A stretch of DNA of 64,000 bases, taken from positions 28,173,392 through 28,237,391 of the forward strand of contig CM060109.1 in NCBI GenBank assembly GCA_030522415.1, in the 5' to 3' direction. Below are positions 31,521 through 44,376 of this stretch, piece by piece. This DNA is from Channallabes apus (lineage: Eukaryota; Chordata; Actinopteri; Siluriformes; Clariidae). The notes below the pieces were generated by a model. It worked only from the letters and a program-made list of their open reading frames with translations. It was not told where the DNA came from and did no database searches. Positions within the stretch are counted from its first letter, which is position 1. Each line of letters begins with the position of its first letter. The translations under genes and the position numbers were made by a program.

Positions 31521-34427
31521 TCAAAGCCTCTCATCTTCATCTTCTGAGGATGATGTAGATGATACAGAGGGTGTCTGAAATAGCGAACCAGAAGGCATAA
31601 TATTAGTAAAACAAATAGATTGGGATTATCGCTTCAGAAGATAAACTGTGCTCACCCTTTCACGAGACTGAGATTGAACTGGTGTTTTCTCAGAATCCAG
31701 CAGCTGGGGGCTAATTGCAATCCCCTTAGCTTTTAGGTGCTCATAGGCTGCTTTCCCTGCTACAAGAAGGACCAGTGTGTCACCACTGTTGCGGATAAGA
31801 TTCACTGCTTCCTCGTGTGTGCTTTTCTCTATGTTCACATTATTGACCTCCACCACAATGTCATCATCCTCTAGCCCGGCTCTATCTGCTGCTCCTCCCT
31901 TCACTACCTGTTAAAGTGTCATACTGTGCATGAATATCGAGAACTTTCCAAAGCAAATATGTATATGAGATCCAAGCTGATCGTAGTCATGAATAATCTG
32001 ATAAATTTCTCAGGTTCTCCCTACCTCTTTGATGTATTGCCCATCTACTCCTTGGATACCATTGAGATGGAAGCCATACCCCGTGGCAGTCTTTTCCATA
32101 CGGCACAACTTGGGTTTATATGTTTCTTCTGCAGCATTAGCCATGGCTGGGACTGGGGTGACATCATGTTTAGGTTCAGGCTCAGGCTTACTTGGCTGAG
32201 GCATGGAACTCCGCATTTCCTCCAAATAAAGTAAAGGAGACGCACCACCCTGGGAAACAAATTAAATACATAGACATGAAATACTCCAATATTCCTTTTG
32301 AATTTAATTTTGTTTTTGTGCATAGAAGGAAACCAAAAGGGTCATGTGAGGTCAGGTGAGTGAAATGAATTTAAAAGGGAAGAAAATTTCGATTAGGGCA
32401 AAAATATGAAAACTTACTCTGAAGGAAACTTACCATCTTGTACATCTTGTCTGTTTCAGCATCAACCACCAGAAGGCAGCATCGGTTTCCAAGTTGACGT
32501 ATTTTATCCACCACTTGCTCATGAGTGAGACTATGAACCTCCTCTCCATCCACAGCCACCAGCCTGTCCATCTCCTTTAGTCCCCCTTTTTCTGCAGGAC
32601 TCCCACGGTCGATCTCTCCAATAAAATGACCTAAAGTACGATTACATATAGTGGTCTCAGCTTATATGGAAATGTGTGCAGTCAAACCTCCTTGTGTCAA
32701 ATGCACATGCATGTAATTACATCATGAACTTGTTTTTACATCAGTCTGTATTGGATTCATTAGTCTAAGAACCAAAATTATCTGCACAAGATTTTAGATT
32801 CAAACAAGGATGATGCCTAATTAACAGGCTTTGTTGTGAATCAAATGGTAACTATGACTCAGGAGTGTATGGTTTGAATTTGTAGTGCACAGGGTAAATG
32901 ATCGAATGTAAATGATTGTGTATCCATATGTTGCTAAAATGTATTACTATACAGTATAATAGTTTGACCGGACTGTAAGTAAATAGATTAATAACAATGC
33001 ACAATGCATGATGTCTCTCTTTCTAAAAAAAAACAATATATATATTAATAAATAAGAAATTGAGCCCACACATGTGGACATGCAGTTAGTTCTGGTCTCC
33101 ATGTGAGAAGTAAAGCTGCACATATGGATGATGTTAGCAGCCTATGATTACTTTAATGCTGATCTCTCCAACATCTGTAATGTGGTCACTCATGCAGTTA
33201 TTTTCCGACACATGAGAACACACAGCTGTCTTTTATAATTAAAAACTGTTATACCGTAAGTCTCTGATGCCAACAGAGTGTGTTCCACTCTTACCTTCTC
33301 CTTATTTACGTACTTACCTGGATTTTTAGGATCTGCTTTAAGGAAGAAGCCATAACCGCTGGCTTCTTTAGTGATTTCGACTATGCGAGGCTTCAGTGGG
33401 AGGTGCTTTGTTGTGGCTAGTCCACTTCCCAGCCTGATGTGCTTATTCTTAAAGTATTTGTCCGTGTCCTCATCCACAAGTAAAAACATCACACTGTTTC
33501 CAGCAGCTTTGACCTAACAAGCAGAGCATGATATTACTTCCTTTCTAAAAAAAAACAAAAAAATGTTAACACAAAAATACTCTAGGCATTTTAAATGTTG
33601 AAACTTTGCCTACTTTTTGCACAGCCTGATCGTGTGTAGCACTTGCTACATTTTCTCCATTGATCTCCAAGAGACGATCACCTGCTTTAACTCCTGCATT
33701 ATCAGCAGTGCCTCCGACAATGACATCGATCATGAACATTCCCTCTTCATCTGGGAATTCAGATAGAACAGAACAACCCTTTAAAGTTATGAATTATAGA
33801 TCACTGGGATAATTTCTAATATAATGCTATAAAGTCTATAACCATTTTCACCTTTGGAGGACTTCATAGAGAAACCAAAGTTGCTGGTCTTCTGAAGAAA
33901 ACAGAGTTTGAGTTTCGGGGCTGGTGATGGGAATCCATTCATAGTGGGCTGACTCTGAGTAGAATAGGGCTGTGGGTCTGCAAGATTTATACCATTGCTT
34001 TTGGCCTGCCAGTATGCTTCATCTCCCAAGACATGAAATGTGACAGTCAATCCACTTTTCTTAACCAGATCAGCAACCTGATACAGGTGAGAAAGCAAAG
34101 GTACATCGCTAATGTCCTAGATAACCACTTTATCATAACCCTTAACTTGTCATTATGAAATGCAATAGATGTCCTAGAAGTTTAAGTGTCTACTTTATAG
34201 TCTTAAAATCTAATTTGCACCTGGCTGTGTTCCAGGTTGTCCACAAAGGTTCCATTAACTCTGATAATGCGATCTCCATCCTTGAGACCTGCTAGTTCAG
34301 CAGGACCACCCATCTCCAAGGCCCGAACCAAATGACCTTCTACACCCTCCTCAACCCTCAGGAAGAAGCCATAGGTCTGGCCTTCACGCTTGGAAAGTGC
34401 AATCACTCTAGGTTTTGGGGTAGCCAT
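31521..34427 (-). CDS. pdzk1: PDZ domain scaffold PDZK1 (NHERF3), complete
   Basis: A four-PDZ scaffold that clusters transporters such as SLC anion/phosphate carriers and SR-BI at apical membranes; human PDZK1 is 519 aa. Coding exons in reading order: 34427-34221, 34077-33852, 33750-33614, 33513-33318, 32630-32434, 32249-32025, 31907-31656, 31574-31521. They sum to 1,494 bases, 497 aa, with phases matching at every GT-AG junction. Carboxylate-binding loops: YGFFL (PDZ1), FGFSM (PDZ2, about 128-204), YGFFL (PDZ3, about 234-312), YGFHL (PDZ4, about 371-450). The tail is acidic (SSEDEDERL) and lacks a classical PDZ ligand end. Start is the [11 protein letters not shown]et, 7 bases after an AAG splice acceptor. 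It is convergent with gpr89, as in human 1q21 where GPR89 and PDZK1 are also near neighbours. Confidence 0.95.
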
Positions 34428-34437
34428 TATTACCTTA

Positions 34438-35551
34438 ATAGAAAAAAATAGATTTATACAGTCACAATGTTTCAGTCTGAAGTCTGTTGTTATATTATTA
34501 CTTTCTCTATCTTATCAAATTAGCACACCCATCATTCCCTACCTGGCAAATTATTTTATGCTGCGCTTATCAGTGAGGTGTGGTGAAATTCCCTCCTATA
34601 TGACTAGTAACATCTATGATATAATACTGCAAGAACAAAAATTTGTTAATCTAAATACATGTATATATCGACAGTAAGAACATCGTGTGAACATCGTGTG
34701 AACATCGTGCCAATCGTGTGAAACTGACCCGAAATATACTAGTCATTCAACTCAGAGTTTCAGATTTTATTTTACAAGTCTTCCAATTAACTTCTGATAA
34801 GCAATATAGCACCCAGTCACCAAGATAAATTGATAAATAGTAATATTAATCTTCTTCTTCTTCTTTGTTTTATATTAATACTTTTACTAAATACCTTTGT
34901 ATAAAGAGGATAAAGATAGGATTTCAGATATGTTGAAACTGTCACAATATAACTCTCTTCAGAGGTTAATTGTTAAACTGGAGGGACTATAACAGTGCAC
35001 ATCTTGCTGGCACATTTGCACTTTGCCTCAATAATAAAGAAGGACCATAGTGATCCCTGACAACCATGAAAAAGTAGTGTGTCAGTATGCTTAACTCTGA
35101 TGCAAAGAACAGATTCTTGGGGATAACAAAGCACATAAGTATTTTTTATAATTTAACCAAGGATATTCCCATTTTTAAAAGAGTACATAACATTTCTACA
35201 TATATATAATTGTACACTGTTTATTCCAAATAGGTGTCAGAAAAGTGTATTATGCTTCTACAGGATCACCATTTTGCCATTTTGCACAATTAATCCAGCG
35301 CTTAAAAAAAGCCATGACTCCTCTAGTAAATTCTTTTTTACTGAAATCTAAATACATCAGTCTATTCTCCTATTTAAAATGTAATATGTTGTTATTATTC
35401 CATTTGGTTTGATTGCTTTTATGGTTTTTGATCATCAGTAGCAGAACACCAGGCTTTTCCTTATCCACATATCTGTGGTGGGCTATGAACATTGCTTGCA
35501 ATGAATACCTTTAATCTTTAGAAGTGTAAATAAAGAGGCTTGTATTAATAA

Positions 35552-35630
<79 letters not shown>

Positions 35631-36074
35631 TAGCCTACATTTAGGAAACAGTAACAAATTAGTAAAAAGGAACAAAAGTAAATAACATTTCAAAAATAGC
35701 ATAACATCTAATCTCAACAGATATCTTTCAGTCAAGGTGCTGGAACCATAAGCTCACAGATGGCTAATCAGGTGATTTTTTAATAAACATTTTTCCATTT
35801 TTAATTCTAAAACAAATCTAAGATAACACAATTCACTTACAGAAGAGGTAGATGCCACTCACTTATTCCTGTCCTGTTGATGTCCGAGCCTAAAGGAAGT
35901 GCTTGCATCTTTTTTTGCAAGTGTTATTTGCCCATGCACAAGTGTGAAATGGACTTTGACAGAGCAAGGTTCACTTAAATGGTGAGGTATTTAACCGCAT
36001 ATTATGCCTGGAAGTCATTTCAGAACGCTTCATGAGCATAATAACAATCAACATTGCAACCTGGGCAAATCACT
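34438..36074. other. pdzk1 upstream region, no other gene
   Basis: Contains the probable pdzk1 5' UTR intron, four spaced copies of CATCGTG near 34680-34717 and a long AT repeat at about 35553-35628. No other exon was recognised. Confidence 0.45.
35841..35930 (-). other. pdzk1: Possible non-coding first exon of pdzk1
   Basis: A strong donor (TTCT then GTAAGTGAAT on the minus strand at 35840) and an acceptor just upstream of the ATG (AAG at 34436-34434) suggest a 5' UTR exon here with a 1.4-kb first intron. The upstream limit is a guess. Confidence 0.35.
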
Positions 36075-36243
36075 CACTTTCACTCACTCACTCATCATCT
36101 ATACCACTTTATGCTGTATACAGGGTTGCAGGGGGAATGGAGCCTATCCCAGGAGACTTGGGATATGAGGGCATGAGGTAGGATACACCCTGAATGGAAT
36201 CGCAATCTATCGCAGGGCACATGCATACACACACTGATCGACA
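36075..36243 (+). repeat. L2/Mermaid-type tail repeat
   Basis: Contains CTCATCATCTATACCAC, CAGGGTTGCAGGGGG and TCCCAGGAGACTTGGG, and abuts the TCCA repeat at the 3' end of the LINE that follows. Confidence 0.7.
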
Positions 36244-36276
36244 CATCCATCCATCCATCCATCTATTTTCTTCCGC

Positions 36277-36903
36277 TTATCCGAGGTCGGGTCGCGGGGG
36301 CAGCGGTTTCAGCAGGGATGCCCAGACTTCCCTCTCCCTGGCCACTACTTCCAGCTCTTCCGGGGGGATACCGAGGCGTTCCCAGGCCAGCCGAGAGACA
36401 TAGTCCCTCCAGCGTGTCCTGGGTCTTCCCCGGAGTCTCTTTCTGGTGGGGCATGTCCAGAACACCTCACAAGGGAGGCGTCCAGGGGGCATCCTAAATT
36501 GATGCCCAAGCCACCTCATCTGGCTCCTCTTGATGCGGAGGAGCAGCGGCTCTACTCTGAGCCCCTCCCGGATGACTGAGCTTCTCACCCTATCTCTAAG
36601 GGAGAGCCCAGACACCCTGCGGAGGAAACTCATTTCGGCCGCTTGTATTCGCAATCTTGTTCTTTCGGTCACTACCCACAGCTCATGACCATAGGTGAGG
36701 GTAGGAACGTAGATCGACCGGTAAATTGAGAGCTTTGCCTTTTGGCTCAGCTCCTTCTGACCCACCACCCTCCTTTCCAGGACCCCTGAATAGACTTTCC
36801 CGGGGAGGCTGAGGAGTGTGATCCCTCTGTAGTTGGAACACACTCTCCGGTCCCCCTTCTTGAACAGGGGGACCACCACCCCGGTTTGCCAGTCCAGAGG
36901 CAC
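36277..36903 (-). pseudogene. LINE reverse-transcriptase ends, internally deleted
   Basis: Reads the RT finger segment FKKGDRRVCSNYRGITLLS, then jumps to the C-terminal thumb region (YRSIYVPTLTYGHELWVVTE, RVSGLSLRDRVRSSVI, RGRPRTRWRDYV). The catalytic palm is absent, so it encodes no enzyme. Confidence 0.75.
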
Positions 36904-37136
36904 TGTCCCTGATGTCCATGCAATGTCGCATTCCGCTTGGCCTGCCGGTACCTATCAGCTGCCTCCGGAGTGCCACCAGCCAAAAAGGCCTGGTAAGACT
37001 CCTTCTTCAGCTTGATGGCATCCCTCACCGCCGGTGTCCTCCAACGGGTTCTTGGGTTGCCACCGCGACAGGCACCGACCACCTTACGGCCACAGCTCCG
37101 GTCGGCCGACTCGACAATGGAGGCGCGGAACATAGT

Positions 37137-37964
37137 CTATTCGGACTCAATGTCCCCCACCTCCCCCAGGACTTGGTTGAAGCTTTGCCGGAGGCGGGAG
37201 TTGAAGTTCGTCCTGACAGGGGACTCTGCCAGAAGTTCCCAGCAGACCCTCACAATACGTTTGGGTCTACCAGGCCTGACCGGCATCCTACCCCGCCAAC
37301 GAAGCCAACTCACCACCAGGTGGTGATCAGTTGACAGCTCCGCCCCTCTCTTCACCCGAGTGTCCAAGATATGTGGCCGCAAGTCCGACGACACGACCAC
37401 AAAGTCGATCATCGAAATGCGGCCTAGGATGTCCTGGTGCCAGGTGCACATATGGACACCCTTATGCCTGAACATGGTGTTCGTTATGGACAATTCGTGA
37501 CGAGCACAGAAGTCCAATAACAAAACACCGCTCTGGTTCAGATCGGGGGGGCCGTTCATCCCAATCACGCCCTTCCAGGTCTCACTGTCATTGCCCACGT
37601 GAGCATTGAAGTCCCCCAACAGAACGATGGAGACCCCAGGAGGGACGTTCTCTAGCGCCCCCTCCAGAGACCCCAAAAAGGGCGGGTACTCCAAACTGCT
37701 GTTCGGCGCATAAGCGCAAACAACAGTAAGGATCCGTCCCCCCACCTGAAGGCGGAGGGAGGCCACCCTCTCGTCCACTGCGGTGAACCCCAATGTACAG
37801 GCCCCGAGCCGGGGGGCAATAAGTATGCCCACACCTGCTCGTCGCCTCTCAACTCCAGAGTAGAAGAGAGTCCAGCCCCTCTCAAGAAGACTGGTTCCAG
37901 AGTCCAAGCTGTGCGTCGAGGTGAGTACAACTATATCTAGCCGGAACTTCTCAACCTCACACAC
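37137..37964 (-). pseudogene. LINE AP-endonuclease domain
   Basis: An uninterrupted 275-codon frame with the exonuclease-endonuclease-phosphatase fold motifs: [21 protein letters not shown] (catalytic Asp and Asn) and [11 protein letters not shown] (catalytic His). The N-terminal strand motif ([11 protein letters not shown]) has Thr-Ser where family members usually keep the metal-binding Glu (QETR/TETH). This could impair nicking and is one reason to call it a remnant. Confidence 0.7.
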
Positions 37965-38335
37965 TAGCTCAGGCTACTTCCCCGCCAGAGAGGTGACATT
38001 CCACGTCCCTAGAGCCAGCTTCTGCAGCCGAGGATCAGACCGCCAAGGCCCCTGTCTTCAGCCACCGCCCAGCTCACACTGCACCCGACCTCTTTGGCCC
38101 CTCCTACAGGTGGTGAGCCCATCGGAAGGGGGACCCACGTTGCCTCTTCGGGCTGTGCCCGGCCGGGCCCCATGGGTGCAGGCCCGACCACCAGGCGCTC
38201 ACCATCGGGCCCCACCTCCAGGCCTGGCTGCAGAGGGAGGCCCCGGTGACCCACGTCCGGGTGAGGGAAAACGTTTTCCAAGATTTTTAATCATCATAAG
38301 AGGTCTTTTGAAACACTCTTTGTCTGTTCCCTCAC

Positions 38336-38439
38336 CTAGGACCAGATTGCCATGGGTGACCCTGCCAGGGGCATGAAGACCCCGACAACATAGCTCCCAG
38401 GATCATTGGGAAATGCAAACTGGGGTGCCATGTCAGCTG
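38336..38439. repeat. Spacer between two head-to-head LINE copies
   Basis: About 100 bases between the LINE copies, also LINE 5' UTR-like (GGTGACCCTGCCAGGGGCAT). With the flanking 5' sequences it forms the centre of a large imperfect palindrome. Confidence 0.4.
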
Positions 38440-40525
38440 CTGGTGGTATGTCGGCACAGCCCGAAGAGGCAACGTGAGTCCCCCTTCCGATGGGCTCACC
38501 ACCTGTAGGAGGGGCCAAAGAGGTCGGGTGCAGTGTGAGCTGGGCGGTGGCCGAAGACAGGGGCCTTGGCGGTCTGATCCTCGGCTGCAGAAGCTGGCTC
38601 TAGGGACGTGGAATGTCACCTCTTTGGCGGGGAAGTAGCCTGAGCTAGTGTGTGAGGTTGAGAAGTTCCGGCTAGATATAGTTGGACTCACCTCGACGAA
38701 CAGCTTGGACTCTCTTCTACTCTGGAGTTGCCACCGGTGAGAGGCAACGAGCAGATGTGGGCATACTTATTGCCCCCCGGCTCGGGGCCTGTACATTGGG
38801 GTTCACCGCAGTGGACGAGAGGGTGGCCTCCCTCCGCCTTCGGGTGGGGGGACGGATCCTTACTGTTGTTTGCGCTTATGCGCCGAACAGGAGTTAGGAG
38901 TACCCGCCCTTTTTGGGGTCTCTGGAGGGGGCGCTAGAGAACGTCCCTCCTGGGGACTCCATCTGGGGACATAGAGGTGGACTCTTCCATCTCTGGGGCC
39001 GAGGTCGACGAGGTGATCAAAAGGCTCCGTGGTGGCTGGGCCCCGGGGGTGGATGAGATCTGCCCGGAGTTCCTCAATGCTCTGGATGTTGTAGGGCTGT
39101 CATGGTTGACACGTCTCTGCAACATTGCATGGACATCAGGGACAGTGCCTCTGGACTGGCAAACCGGGGTGGTGGTCCCCCTCTTCAAGAAGGGGGACCG
39201 GAGAGTGTGTTCCAACTACAGAGGGATCACACTCCTCAGCCTCTCCGGGAAAGTCTATTCAGGGGTCCTGGAAAGGAGGGTCCATCGGATAGTCGAACCT
39301 CGGATTCAGGAGGAGCAGTGTGGTTTTCGTCCAGGTCGCGGAACAGTGGACCAGCTCTACACCCTTAGCAGGGTCCTGGAGGGGGCATGGGAGTTTGCTC
39401 AACCAGTCTACATGTGCTTTGTGGACTTGGAGAATGCATTCGACCGTGTCCCTCGGGGAGTCCTGTGGGGGGTACTCCGGGAGTATGGGATGTCGGATTC
39501 CCTGTTAAGGGTTGTCCGGTCCCTGTACAACCGGTGTTGGAGCTTGGTCCGCATTGCCGGTAGTAAGTCGGACCTGTTTCCGGTGAGAGTAGGACTCCGA
39601 CAGGGCTGCCCTTTGTCACCGATCCTGTTCCTAATTTTTATGGACAGGATTTCTAGGCGCAGCCAGGGCGTTGAGGGGGTACAGTTTGGTGGGCTCAGGA
39701 TTGGGTCACTGCTTTTTGCAGATGACGTTGTTCTGTTGGCCTCATCATCCTGCGACCTACAGCTCTAACTGGATCGGTTCGCAGCCGAGTGTGAAGCGGC
39801 TGGGATGAGAATCAGCACCTCCAAATCTGAGGCCATGGTCCTCAGGCGGAAAAGGATGGAGTGCCCTCTCAGGGTTGGGAGTGAGATCCTGCCCCAAATG
39901 GAGGAGTTTAAGTATCTCTGGGTCTTGTTCACGAGTGAGGGCAAAATGGAACGGGAGATCGACAGGCGGATCGGCACAGCGTCTGCAGTGATGCGGGCTC
40001 TGTATCGGTCCGTCGTGGTGAAGAAGGAGCTGAGCCAAAAGGCAAAGCTCTCAATTTACCGGTCGATCTACGTTCCTACCCTCACTTATGGTCATGAGCT
40101 GTGGGTAGTGACCGAAAGAACAAGATCGCGAATACAAGCGGCCGAAATGAGTTTCCTCCGCAGGGTGTCTGGGCTCTCCCTTAGAGATAGGGTGAGAAGC
40201 TCGGTCATCCGGGAGGGGCTCAGAGTAGAGCCGCTGCTCCTCCGCATCGAGAGGAGCCAGATGAGGTGGCTTGGGCATCTATTTAGGATGCCCCCTGGAC
40301 GCCTCCCTTGTGAGGTGTTCTGGACACGCCCCACCGGAAAGAGACCCCGGGGAAGACCCAGGACACGCTGGAAGGACTATGTCTCTCGGCTGGCCTGGGA
40401 ACGCCTTGGGATCCCCCTGGAAGAGCTGGAAGAAGTGGCCAGGGAGAGGGAAGTCTGGGCATCCCTGCTGAAGCTGCTGCCCCCGTGACCCGACCTCGGA
40501 TAATCGGAAGAAAAAGGATGGATGG
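38440..40525 (+). mobile_element. LINE copy 2 (plus), endonuclease truncated
   Basis: The same LINE family as 36246-38335 but in the opposite orientation. The first half of the endonuclease is present (about 38600-38960) and then the frame jumps to the reverse transcriptase (from about 38977). It ends with a GGAT tetranucleotide tail at about 40515-40530. The 5' parts of both copies face each other. Confidence 0.8.
38977..40488 (+). pseudogene. LINE reverse transcriptase with one stop codon
   Basis: One continuous frame of about 500 codons interrupted by a single TAA at 39766-39768. Motifs in order: NYRGITLLSLSGK, QCGFRPGRGTVDQLY, CFVDLENAFDRVPR (catalytic Asp), GLRQGCPLSPILF and LLFADDVVLL (catalytic Asp pair), then the thumb and C-terminal region to LAWERLGIPLEELEEVA. 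The stop and the missing upstream endonuclease make it a pseudogene, although the RT core residues are intact. Confidence 0.8.
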
Positions 40526-40530
40526 ATGGA

Positions 40531-41452
40531 TTACTAGTTACTAGTTAAACTTTATAAAATCTGGGGAGAGTATGTCTGGGAAAGTTAGCAGCTTCAGGTC
40601 TCTAGAAGAACAGATTGATATGACTATGGAACGGGTCATAATTTTGGCATCAGATTGAAGGACATTAATGTCGAATTATTTTATATTGAACATGAATTAA
40701 ACATAACAGAAAGTTTATACAACATCTGTTTATAATTATATTATTTGCAAAATTTATTAGTTTTACTTTTATTAGAATTTAACTAACTCTTATAGCGTTT
40801 ATAGGCTGCAAAGTACATAAAGATACAATTTCATTTAAAAGTTGCTTATTTACGTAACAACCTAGTTTACACTTACATTTGTTCCAACCACTCAGCCTTC
40901 AACATCACCAGTATACTAATCACCAGCCTGATCATCTTTCATCATCTGTTAGATTATCTGTAAACTGATTTTTTAACGTTTGAATGATTAAAAAAATACG
41001 GTGTGGTTTAACAAACAAAACATTTCTCTGAAAGTGGACAAGTACAGGGACTCAAAATGATAGTCAAAAGCTTGCCAAAAACCAGAGACAAAAAAAGTCT
41101 TTCAGAAAGCCTGGAAAAATATTCCTCAAGACTACATTTAATATACAACAAGATCTGTGAAGATCTTTGGCACATTAGACTTTTCAAAGATATGAAAAAA
41201 ATGAGGGGTGGCTCAAGACTTACTGTACAGTATGTCTGCACTGCACTGTCATGTATTATAAGCTCTCCTTTCCCGTATTATAAAATAGAAGTTACATGTT
41301 AATCCAATCACATCAAATTCAACCACCGGGCAATATTATTGTAAAGGTCAATATCTAAGGACATGAAAATGTATTTATTTTTATTTTTATAAATGTTACT
41401 TATTTAACGCATTGAACCCTAATGTTGAAATCATGCTGAGGCAAATTTAATT

Positions 41453-41492
<40 letters not shown>

Positions 41493-41577
41493 GAGAGAGA
41501 GAGAGGACATTTTATTTTAATAATTGGAATAATTGGAACTTCAAATGTGATTCATGATTTTCAAGCTTAATTGTTAG
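40531..41577. other. No gene recognised; GT and GA microsatellites
   Basis: AT-rich. A GT repeat at about 41456-41487 is followed by a GA repeat at about 41490-41505. The 41008-41302 frames on the two strands overlap each other and have no domain. Confidence 0.5.
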
Positions 41578-41765
41578 CACTGTCACCTTGCACCTCCAGG
41601 GTCTGGGGTCTGTGTACACGGAGTTGTAGTGTGTGAATGAGCGTATGAGTGTGTGCATGTGTGTGTGCCCTGCAATGGATTGGCACCCTATCCATCTTGT
41701 ACCCTAAGTTTTCTGGGATAGGGCCCCCTGTGACCCTCTATAATAAAACAGTATAGAAGGTGTGA
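41578..41765 (-). repeat. L2/Mermaid-type tail repeat, reverse
   Basis: Reverse complement of the family at 3870-4112: TGTTAGCACTGTCACCTTGC, GCAATGGATTGGCACCC and TCTGGGATAGGG are visible on the plus strand. Confidence 0.7.
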
Positions 41766-42859
41766 TCTTAACCAATCTAAGAAAGTTGTACCATCCTGAA
41801 AAACGACTACATATCAGGAGATATAAGGCTAGATGAGGATACCTCAAGATGTTTCTCAAGTGTTCAGTTAAAGAGGACTGCATTTTTAAAAATTATCTGT
41901 ATTTTTACAGGGAGATAAAAAATAAAAAATAAATAACGGATGGCCGAGCTTGATAGATAAACGTCTCTAAACCACAGTCCTATTGATTTTTCAATATATG
42001 AGACATTTTACCCAAAGAAACCTTTGATTAAGACTTTGATGTCCAGTTTAAATATACAGTTAAGCATCTGTGTAATTTAAATGTTATTGCTCAGGGACCC
42101 AGCAGTGGCTCTCTGACAGTCCTAATGATTAACTCAGAACCTGAACCACTGAGACTCTATTCGATCATATAACCCATCTACTGCCCACTAATCACTGTTT
42201 TGCTCCAAACTGTGCACCATTATGGTCGTTGTACTACACAGGAAACTTCTTTATTCTTGTACCAACCCTTTTTAAAGCCACTGTGGCATTTTTATGAATC
42301 AAAACCCTGGCACCAACCCTTCCTCCCCACACACAAGCCTCTGTTCTCTGATCTGTTCTGTTGTAATAGGAATCACAACTATGATGTTTGGTTCCTTTTT
42401 GCCATTATTTACTTTCTGCTATCCAGAGCATATAAGACATGTGAACAAGAAATCACAGACAGGTTAGAAAAGTAATGATTCTTCAGAGAACAATCTTTTA
42501 AAATTCAACACTAGATGGCAGTGCATTTGCACCATGTTTGATAAAGCATTCACTGCATTGTTTGGAAGAATTTAGAAATGATTATGGGACTGAAAACAAA
42601 GGGTTGTAATGTGGTAGTGCAGTAGCATGGTGGAATTTACTGTAGTGTTGTAGCGTGTTGTGTCACATCTGTATCAATGCAACAAAAACACTGCAATCTG
42701 TCACTTTACAAAAAATAGGTGCATAATTAGTAACATACACAGATGGCACATTACATGTGTTAACTGCATATAGTAAAGTGTATTGTCTAATATCTGTATT
42801 TATTGACTTTCTGTCACTGTCTGTCACAATGACAGGAGTGACAATATGTCTATAATAAA

Positions 42860-42894
<35 letters not shown>

Positions 42895-43041
42895 ATAATA
42901 ATAATAATAAAAAATAAATAAAACTAAGATGGCAACTATGAAAGACAATCACTTATGTTCATGCAGTTTTAGATAATTGAGGTCTTTTCCACTTCACAGC
43001 ATTATCTATTCTGTAGTTACTGCATATATTTACTGCATATA
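41766..43041. other. No gene recognised; ACT/AAT microsatellite
   Basis: Contains a CTA/ATA trinucleotide run at about 42862-42912. The 42200-42475 open frame has no recognised domain. Confidence 0.5.
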
Positions 43042-43587
43042 CACCATATTGCCAGAAGTTTTCACTTGCCTGCCTTCACATGCATATGAACTTCAGTAAC
43101 ATAAAATTTTTAATCCGTATGGTTTAATATGATGTTTTTAATATGAACAGAAGGGGGCCATCCCCAAACCGTTTACACAAAGTTGGGAGCATGAAAATAA
43201 CCAAAATGTTGGTATGCTGAACCATTAAGAGTTCCTTTTAAGAGTACTGGAAGTAAGGGACTGAGCCAAACTTCTGAAAAATAACCCCACACCAGTTCCA
43301 ACATGACTGCGCACCAGTGCGCAAAGCACGGCACATAAAGACATGGATGAATGAGTTTGGTGAGGAAGAACTTAACTGGCCTCCACAGAATCCTGATCTC
43401 AACCTGATAGAACACCATTGGGATGCATTAGAGCAGTGTCTGACCTTACTGGACATACACTCCTAAACCTTATGGAAAGCTATCCCAAAAGAGTTTAGGC
43501 TGTTATAACTGCAAAGGGTGAGCCAGCATCATATTAGGTTCATATGCGTGTAAAGGCAGGTGAGCAAATACTTTTGGAAATATAGTG
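43042..43587 (+). mobile_element. Degenerate Tc1-like element, internally deleted
   Basis: Ends CACCATATTGCCAGAAGTTT and its partner CTTTTGGAAATATAGTG are flanked by TA at 43040-43041 and 43588-43589. The interior has transposase-like pieces on both strands, for example CCTCAACCTGATAGAACACC matching the DLNPIEH region, so it is rearranged. A related remnant lies at 47530-48000. Confidence 0.65.
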
Positions 43588-43589
43588 TA

Positions 43590-44376
43590 TATAGATATCT
43601 ACCTGATGCTTTTGAAAGACAATTTGCTAATTAGTTTTTGTAAGTGTCGAAATGTCCATATGACTGATATACAGTACAGGGTGCCCCCCCCCCCCCCAAA
43701 AAAAAAAAAACATTATTCAAACATGCAAATACTGGATTTTGGAGCAGCTTCTATATGTAAAGAATCCTGTACTTATCTTCTATTGTTTGTCACCTAGGTT
43801 CTGAAAAAAAAGAAGAAGAAAAAAAAAGAAAGAAAATCACATTTAAAGTAAGGGGAGAAAATGGTCATCGACTGAGACTTTTGGTTCCCTTGTGTTTTGT
43901 TTCTGCATCATGAATGGATTCTTTTTTTTTTTTTTTTTCAAGGTACATCTGAAGCTGTTCTACTTTAAAATCCTTAATTCGGTTCGCTCTTTATCCAATC
44001 ACATCGCGGAAATCAAGCGTGAACACTAATTTTGTACCGTTTGACCCAGCAGAGTCAGTAAGTCTCGCTCTCTCGTCTCTTCTCTTTAAGCGCGTAAACA
44101 GATGCCACACTGCGGCTTATTGTAACCACGTCCACATTTGCTGTACACTACAGAGAATCCTACAGCAGCATAGGGCACTAGAGAATCAGCATAACTGAAA
44201 AAGTTATTGAATAAAAATATCAGATAGACAGTAGTTTACATTATGCATTTATAATTATTGACTTTGTGGAGCAGTAATAAGGTGCATTTTAAAGGAATTT
44301 AAAAGCAAGGTTTTTTTTTAATACAAGACAACCATTTTAGAAGAAAAAAAAATATTTGAACAAAAAAAAAGTTGAT
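43590..44376. other. Upstream of the CCK receptor
   Basis: A C run joined to an A run at about 43684-43711 and several A/T homopolymers. It should contain the promoter and 5' UTR of the receptor gene at 44377, but no clear core promoter motif was found. Confidence 0.4.

Larger units (their letters stand above)
36246..38335 (-). mobile_element. LINE copy 1 (minus), RT core deleted
   Basis: An APE-type non-LTR retrotransposon abundant in teleosts, with a TCCA tetranucleotide 3' tail. It has a full endonuclease (37964-37137) and a reverse-transcriptase C-terminal part (36903-36277). The frame runs from GKVYSGVLERRV directly to KELSQKAKLS, so the central palm with the FADD motif is deleted. The 5' UTR continues to about 38335 and faces the second copy. 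Clade not assigned with certainty (I/Nimb-like is possible). Confidence 0.8.

Noticed and set aside
35553..35735. Minus-strand frame with a Tyr-Ile run
   Set aside because: It is a translation of an AT dinucleotide repeat.
38009..38691. Proline-rich frames at the LINE 5' ends
   Set aside because: They lie in the GC-rich 5' UTR of two LINE copies and are mirrored between the two arms.
44356..44376. Upstream in-frame start for the CCK receptor
   Set aside because: The frame extends upstream without an ATG before 44377, and the sequence there is an A-rich 5' UTR.
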